Made by a program: the position numbers and the translations under genes
Notes under the pieces: generated by a model
Seen by the model: the letters and a program-made list of their open reading frames with translations, nothing else
Told to the model about the DNA's origin: nothing
Database searches by the model: none
From: Streptomyces phaeofaciens
Lineage (GTDB): Bacteria > Actinomycetota > Actinomycetes > Streptomycetales > Streptomycetaceae
Reading direction: 5' to 3'
Assembly: GCF_014648915.1 (NCBI RefSeq)
Contig: NZ_BMSA01000021.1
Coordinates: 62,001-126,000, forward strand
DNA length: 64,000 bases
Part shown: one piece after another, positions 60,203 through 64,000 of the stretch
Layout: the number at the start of each line of letters is the position of its first letter
How positions within the stretch are numbered: the stretch's first letter is position 1

Positions 60203-60802
60203 ATGCGAAAGCTCGTGTACTACGTCGGTGCCACGCTCGACGGCCGCATCGCGGGCCCGGGCGGCGAGTACGACTTCTTCCCCATGGGCGACGAGGCGCA
60301 GGCCGCCGCCTACTCCGCCTGGACCAACGCGCTCTACCCCGAGACCGTCCCGACCGCGTTCCGCGCGGGCGCCGGTGTCGCCGACCTGCCCAACCGGCGC
60401 TTCGACACGGTCGTCATGGGCCTCGGCACCCTCCGCCCCGCGCTGGACGCCGGGATCACCAGCCCGTACGCGCACCTGCGCCAGTACGTGGTGTCCAGCA
60501 CCCTCAAGCCGGACACCGACCCGGCGGTCACCGTCGTGCCGGGCGACCCGTTCGCCCTGGTCCGGGAACTGAAACGCGAGGAGGACGCGGCCCTGGACAT
60601 CTGGCTCTGCGGCGGCGGCAAGCTGGCCGGCGCGGTGCTGCCCGAGGTCGACGAACTGGTGATCAAGCACTACCCGGTGATCGCCGGCGCCGGCATCCCG
60701 GTGTTCGACGGCGCCTTCGACCCCACGGTCTTCGACGTCACCGAACGCACCGCCTTCCCCAACGGCATCACCCTCACCCGCCTCACCCGCCGGGCGGGCT
60801 GA
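60203..60802 (+). CDS. Dihydrofolate reductase-fold protein (RibD C-terminal type)
   Basis: 199 residues from ATG 60203. RibD-C/DHFR-like features: KLVYYVGATLDGRIAGPGG near the N-terminus, DTVVMGLGTL, and DIWLCGGGKLAGAVL in the NADPH-binding region. Members of this group are usually NADPH-dependent reductases of unknown substrate, often under control of a neighbouring TetR or MarR regulator as here. Confidence 0.88.
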   Translation: MRKLVYYVGATLDGRIAGPGGEYDFFPMGDEAQAAAYSAWTNALYPETVPTAFRAGAGVADLPNRRFDTVVMGLGTLRPALDAGITSPYAHLRQYVVSSTLKPDTDPAVTVVPGDPFALVRELKREEDAALDIWLCGGGKLAGAVLPEVDELVIKHYPVIAGAGIPVFDGAFDPTVFDVTERTAFPNGITLTRLTRRAG

Positions 60803-60809
60803 CGGACGG

Positions 60810-60827
60810 CCGGGGTCGACACCCCGG
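60810..60827. terminator. Hairpin between convergent DHFR-like and sigma factor genes
   Basis: CCGGGGT (60810-60816) pairs with ACCCCGG (60821-60827) over CGAC, with flanking GC-rich pairing possible. Confidence 0.5.
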
Positions 60828-60859
60828 GGGCGACGCGCCCCGTCCACGCGGACCGCCGC

Positions 60860-61798
60860 TCAGCCGATCCGCCAGGGACGCAGCTTCTCCGGGTTTCGTA
60901 CCGCCCAGATGGACCTGATCCGGTCGCCCGCGATCTCGAACGCGAAGACGGTCACGACGGCACCGTCCTGCCGCGCCACCAAGCCGGGCAGGCCGTTGAC
61001 CGTGCACTCCCGGAATGCCGTACGGCCGTCCCACAGCCGGGCGATCTCGGCATAGGCGTGCGCGATCCGCTCGCCGCCCACGATCGGGTGCAGGTGGGTG
61101 GCGGCCAGCCCGCCGCCGTCGGCGGTCGCGACGGCGGCGGGGTCGAGGAGGCCGATCAGGGCGTCGATGTCCTTGGCCTCCCACGCCGTTCTGAACCGCC
61201 TGACGATGCCGGCCTGCCCGGCGTTCGGGCCCGCCGGGGTCCGCGCGGTGCGCAGGCGACGGCGGGCGGACGAGGCCAGCTGGCGGCACGCCGCCGGAGT
61301 GCGGCCGACGATCTCGGCGACCTCGCCGAAGCGGTAGCCGAAGACGTCGTGCAGGACGAACGCGACGCGCTCGGCCGGGGTCATCGCGTCGAGGACGACC
61401 AGGAAGGCCATCGTCACCGACTCGTCGAGGGTGACCCGGTCGGCCGGGTCGGACCTCTCGGCGGCGGAGCGCCCGGTGGTCCAGTCCGTGGGCTCGGGCA
61501 GCGGTTCCGGGATCCACTCGCCCACGTACGTCTCCCGCCTGGCCCGCGCCGAGCCGAGCAGGTTCAGACAGATGCGGCTGGCGACCGTCACCAGCCAGCC
61601 GCCGGGCGACGCGATGGCCCGCTGCTCCTGTGCGGACATGGCGTACCAGCGGGTGTAGGTCTCCTGCACGACGTCCTCGGCGTCCGCGAGGGACCCGAGG
61701 AGCCGATAGGCGAGGTTGATCAGCCGACGCCGCTCGCTCATGATCGCGTCGAGACCCGGCTCGCCCTGATCGTCGCCGCTCTCCGCCCTGGTGGTCAT
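60860..61798 (-). CDS. ECF41-type sigma factor with C-terminal SnoaL-like domain
   Basis: 312 residues from ATG 61798 (GGGAGAAGG upstream). Region 2 (LAYRLLGSLADAEDVVQETY) and region 4 (AEIVGRTPAACRQLASSARR) are present, and the protein continues with a SnoaL-like domain. The three ECF41 hallmarks are visible: WIPEPL in the linker, DGGG in the SnoaL domain, and NPEKL near the C-terminus. In ECF41 the C-terminal domain controls sigma activity in place of an anti-sigma factor. Target promoters usually lie upstream of the sigma gene itself and its neighbour; matching promoters are seen in the divergent region. Confidence 0.92.
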   Translation of the reverse strand: MTTRAESGDDQGEPGLDAIMSERRRLINLAYRLLGSLADAEDVVQETYTRWYAMSAQEQRAIASPGGWLVTVASRICLNLLGSARARRETYVGEWIPEPLPEPTDWTTGRSAAERSDPADRVTLDESVTMAFLVVLDAMTPAERVAFVLHDVFGYRFGEVAEIVGRTPAACRQLASSARRRLRTARTPAGPNAGQAGIVRRFRTAWEAKDIDALIGLLDPAAVATADGGGLAATHLHPIVGGERIAHAYAEIARLWDGRTAFRECTVNGLPGLVARQDGAVVTVFAFEIAGDRIRSIWAVRNPEKLRPWRIG

Positions 61799-61840
61799 GG
61801 TCCGGCCTTCTCCCTCGCTCGCTGCTCCGCCTCTACCCGT

Positions 61841-61911
61841 TACGACAGGGCAGCCCCTCGGAATGTCAGGCCGACGCGCCGGCTCACATTCCGCAGGGCT
61901 GCGTTGTCGTA
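61841..61911. promoter_or_regulatory. Paired divergent ECF41-like promoters in a mirror-image arrangement
   Basis: Arms of 26 bases (61841-61866 and 61886-61911) are inverted copies with 22 of 26 positions identical. The right arm with its left neighbour reads GCTCACA, 16 bases, TGTC toward the LUD gene; the left arm reads CCTGACA, 16 bases, TGTC toward the sigma gene. Both resemble the known ECF41 promoter TGTCACA-N16-CGTC, and the 16-base spacing is exact. Confidence 0.75.
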
Positions 61912-61952
61912 CCGCTGAGACGACGACAGGACGGAAGGAAGAGGGGACTTCG

Positions 61953-63032
61953 ATGAACGACTTCCAGGCCACCGCCGACCGCGTCGAGATCGAGGCACTG
62001 CGCGGCGAGTTCACCGACGCGGCGATGATGCGCGACCGGCCCCGCATGGCGTCGCTGTTCACCGCGGACGGAGTGCTGCGCATGCCCAACATTCCCGTCG
62101 AGCTGGTCGGCCGCGAGGAGATCCGTGTCGGGGGCGAGCGGCTTCAGGCCCAGTGGGACTTCTTCGTGCAGACCACGCACCCCGGCACGATCGTGCTCGA
62201 CGGCGACACCGCGACCGGCCGCGCCTACCTCCAGGAACTCGCGCGCACCCTCGACGGACGCCAGGGTCTGAACTACGCCGTCTACCACGACCGCTACCGG
62301 CGCACGGAGGACGGCTGGAGGTTCACCGAGCGGGTGTACGAGGTCAGGTACCTCGACACCTCCCCGCTGGCGGGCACGGCGCCCCACGCGTCGCAGGGCC
62401 CCGAGGCCACCTCGGCCGCGGGCGCGTCGTTCGCCGACCCGGCGTCGGCCGAACGGCTGGAGCGGGCGGCGGCCGCGCTGCGCGCCAACGGCTTCGCCGC
62501 CGAGATCCTCGACGACGCCGCGGCCGCGCGCGCCCGCGTCAAGGACCTGATTCCCGAGGGCGCCGGCGTGTTCACCGGAGCCAGCGAGACCCTCCGCCTG
62601 TCCGGCATCGACGAGGACATCAACGCCAGTGGCCGGTACGACGCCGTCAGGCCCCGCGTCCTGGCCATCGACCGCGGCACCGGCGCCGACGAGATCCGCA
62701 AGCTGGTCGCCTGCCCCGATTTCGTCGTCAACAGCGTCGCCGCGGTCACCGAGACCGGCTCGCTCGTGCTCGCCTCGGGCAGCGGCAGCCAGCTCCCCGC
62801 CAACGCGGGCGGCGCCGCCCACGCGGTCTGGATCGTCGGCGCGCAGAAGGTGGTGCCCGACCTGGACACGGCGCTGCGCCGCGTCGAGGAGCACGCCCTC
62901 CCCCTGGAGAACGCCCGCGCCCAGGCGGTGTACGGGGCGCCCAGCGCCGTCAACCGCCTGCTCGTCCTCAACGCGGAACCCCGCCCGGGGCGCGGCACCG
63001 TGCTGCTGCTCCGGGAGGCCATCGGCTACTGA
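61953..63032 (+). CDS. SnoaL-like and LUD domain fusion protein
   Basis: 359 residues from ATG 61953 (GAAGGAAGAGGGG upstream). An N-terminal SnoaL-like domain (about 8-135: DAAMMRDRPRMASLFTADG, YHDRYRRTEDGWRF) is joined by an Ala/Ser linker to a LUD (lactate-utilisation LutC-type) domain (about 160-355: IPEGAGVFTGASETLRLSGI, VVNSVAAVTETGSLVLASGSG, HAVWIVGAQKVVPD). LUD proteins in lactate oxidation work with iron-sulfur subunits, none of which is encoded here. The gene is divergent from an ECF41 sigma factor whose own tail is SnoaL-like and is very probably its target. Confidence 0.88.
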   Translation: MNDFQATADRVEIEALRGEFTDAAMMRDRPRMASLFTADGVLRMPNIPVELVGREEIRVGGERLQAQWDFFVQTTHPGTIVLDGDTATGRAYLQELARTLDGRQGLNYAVYHDRYRRTEDGWRFTERVYEVRYLDTSPLAGTAPHASQGPEATSAAGASFADPASAERLERAAAALRANGFAAEILDDAAAARARVKDLIPEGAGVFTGASETLRLSGIDEDINASGRYDAVRPRVLAIDRGTGADEIRKLVACPDFVVNSVAAVTETGSLVLASGSGSQLPANAGGAAHAVWIVGAQKVVPDLDTALRRVEEHALPLENARAQAVYGAPSAVNRLLVLNAEPRPGRGTVLLLREAIGY

Positions 63033-63053
63033 CCCGGACCTCCCCCGCCCGCG

Positions 63054-63968
63054 TCACTCCGCGGCTGCCGCCCGCTTCGCCGCGCGGTGCCGGTGCCACC
63101 ACCACACCCCGCCCGTCACCACCGAGCCCGCGGTCAGCACGATGCCCAGCACCGGCCACCGGCTGCTCGCGATCCGGACGTCGGCCACGATCACGCCGAG
63201 CGCCAGCACGGCCGGCACCAGCAGGGACAGCACCGCGCGCCCCGTCCCGGCCAGCGTCGACGGGTTCAGGCGGCGGCGCCCGGCGGCCGGCCCCTTCGCC
63301 GGAGGGGACTCTTTGGGGAAGTAGAACCGGCTCGCGCGCCGGGTGAGCTGCGCGGTGGCGCGGTCGTAGGAGCGCGCCATGTACGGCAGCCAGACCAGCG
63401 GGGCGACCGTTCCGACCAGGATCACCGCCACCAGCAGCAGCCAGCGGCCGACCACGACCGGCCGGCCGGGGCGGGTGCCCGGTTCGTCCGGGGTGAGCAG
63501 GCCCAGCAGCCGGGCCATCCGCAGCACGAGGGTCCACAGGGCGGTGGGGCGTATGCCGCGGGAGGGGGCCGGGGCATGGACGTCGAGGGCGGCGCGGGCG
63601 GTGCCGACCTCGTCGTACACCCCCTGGAGGACGAGCAGTTCGGCCGCGCGGTCCAGGGTGGTCGGGTCGCGGCCGGTGAGCGCGGCCAACTCCAGGCAGA
63701 TCCGCGTCTGGCGCAGCAGCGCCGCGCAGAACGCCACCGGGATGAACAGCAGGAACGGCCCGCCGACGAAGGCGCCCTCGGTGACCGTGGCCCGGTGGCC
63801 GCGGCGGATCACCTGCGCCGGGGTGGGCGGCGGCTCGGCGTCGGCCGTACGGCGGGCGACCGGGCCCAGCCGGCGCACGGCGAGCAGGGCCAGGTGCTCG
63901 GGGAGGCGGTGCGGGTCCGCCAGGCCCTCCCTGAGCAGCGAGCCGGGAAGGGACGGGGCGCCGCCCAT
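63054..63968 (-). CDS. Multi-pass membrane protein of unknown function
   Basis: 304 residues. Hydrophobic segments at about 65-88, 173-195, 245-262 and 270-288 alternate with basic loops; ATVTEGAFVGGPFLLFIPVA and RWLLLVAVILVGTVAPLVWL are representative sequences. I do not recognise the family. The ATG 63968 lies 4 bases after a TGA that appears to end another gene on the same strand, so it is probably the second gene of an operon continuing out of the window. Confidence 0.75.
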   Translation of the reverse strand: MGGAPSLPGSLLREGLADPHRLPEHLALLAVRRLGPVARRTADAEPPPTPAQVIRRGHRATVTEGAFVGGPFLLFIPVAFCAALLRQTRICLELAALTGRDPTTLDRAAELLVLQGVYDEVGTARAALDVHAPAPSRGIRPTALWTLVLRMARLLGLLTPDEPGTRPGRPVVVGRWLLLVAVILVGTVAPLVWLPYMARSYDRATAQLTRRASRFYFPKESPPAKGPAAGRRRLNPSTLAGTGRAVLSLLVPAVLALGVIVADVRIASSRWPVLGIVLTAGSVVTGGVWWWHRHRAAKRAAAAE

Positions 63969-63972
63969 GGCG

Positions 63973-64000
63973 TCAGTACCGCACCGCCCGCGCCACCTCC
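63973..64000 (-). CDS. Last codons of a gene entering from the right edge
   Basis: On the minus strand the edge reads about eight codons ending VRY followed by TGA (63973-63975). The 4-base gap to the next ATG is typical of an operon. Too short for identification. Confidence 0.35.

Overview
The window is a stretch of a Streptomyces (or very close actinomycete) chromosome core. The evidence is very high GC with strong third-position bias, frequent GTG starts, several SpoIIE-type PP2C phosphatases and HATPase anti-sigma-like proteins, a WhiJ-type XRE-DUF5753/DUF397 module, an LAETG sortase substrate and FG-GAP secreted proteins. The presence of aspS, metG and a short threonyl-tRNA synthetase paralogue, plus one perfect parS palindrome (7536-7549), fits the origin-proximal half of the chromosome; the comparison with the S. 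coelicolor gene order is from memory. No tRNA, rRNA, CRISPR array, insertion sequence or prophage was seen. No gap between genes exceeds 300 bases.

Layout. 1-7440: end of an unknown gene, a large secreted propeller/Ig protein, a pirin gene that has lost its start and first metal-binding motif, a BRO-domain gene, an AI-2E-type permease, and a PAS/GAF/PP2C/HATPase phosphatase. 7536-12346: parS, aspS, a tandem pair of Tat-exported intradiol dioxygenases, a small membrane protein and a HATPase remnant. 12420-22077: an orphan nucleotidyltransferase-like gene, then two paralogous secreted FG-GAP proteins flanking a translationally coupled trio (DUF4956 membrane protein, VTC-type polyphosphate polymerase, Cthe_2159-like lipoprotein) and a PH-domain gene. 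22272-30399: pectate lyase, metG, a VWA protein with a huge Glu/Pro/Ala/Val repeat, and a PhoX-type phosphatase preceded by a PHO-box-like repeat. 30433-37424: FUSC permease, exonuclease-phosphatase family enzyme, alpha/beta hydrolase divergent from a MocR regulator, and a frameshifted SH3-like secreted protein. 37546-45874: second PP2C phosphatase, an XRE-TPR regulator divergent from a 57-residue exported peptide, an ArsP/DUF318 permease with its TIGR03943 partner, a GAF-ANTAR protein and a lipoprotein. 46025-52991: a Thr-codon leader peptide with attenuator in front of an editing-less threonyl-tRNA synthetase paralogue, nucleoside hydrolase, sortase substrate, GH13 glucosidase, DUF4142 and MOSC proteins. 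53002-57036: an APC permease, single-pass protein and M20 dipeptidase operon with a DUF6445 oxygenase upstream. 57171-64000: a secreted peptide, an Rpn-type remnant, the HATPase/XRE/DUF397 triad, a TetR-DHFR-like divergent pair, and an ECF41 sigma factor divergent from a SnoaL-LUD fusion with mirror-image promoters.

The most interesting regulatory architecture is (1) the ECF41/LUD intergenic region with two near-identical back-to-back promoter sequences, (2) the threonine attenuator before the ThrRS paralogue, (3) the peptide/XRE-TPR pair with an AT-rich operator, and (4) the polyphosphate polymerase trio. Four damaged genes are visible: pirin, a HATPase, an SH3 protein and an Rpn-like protein.
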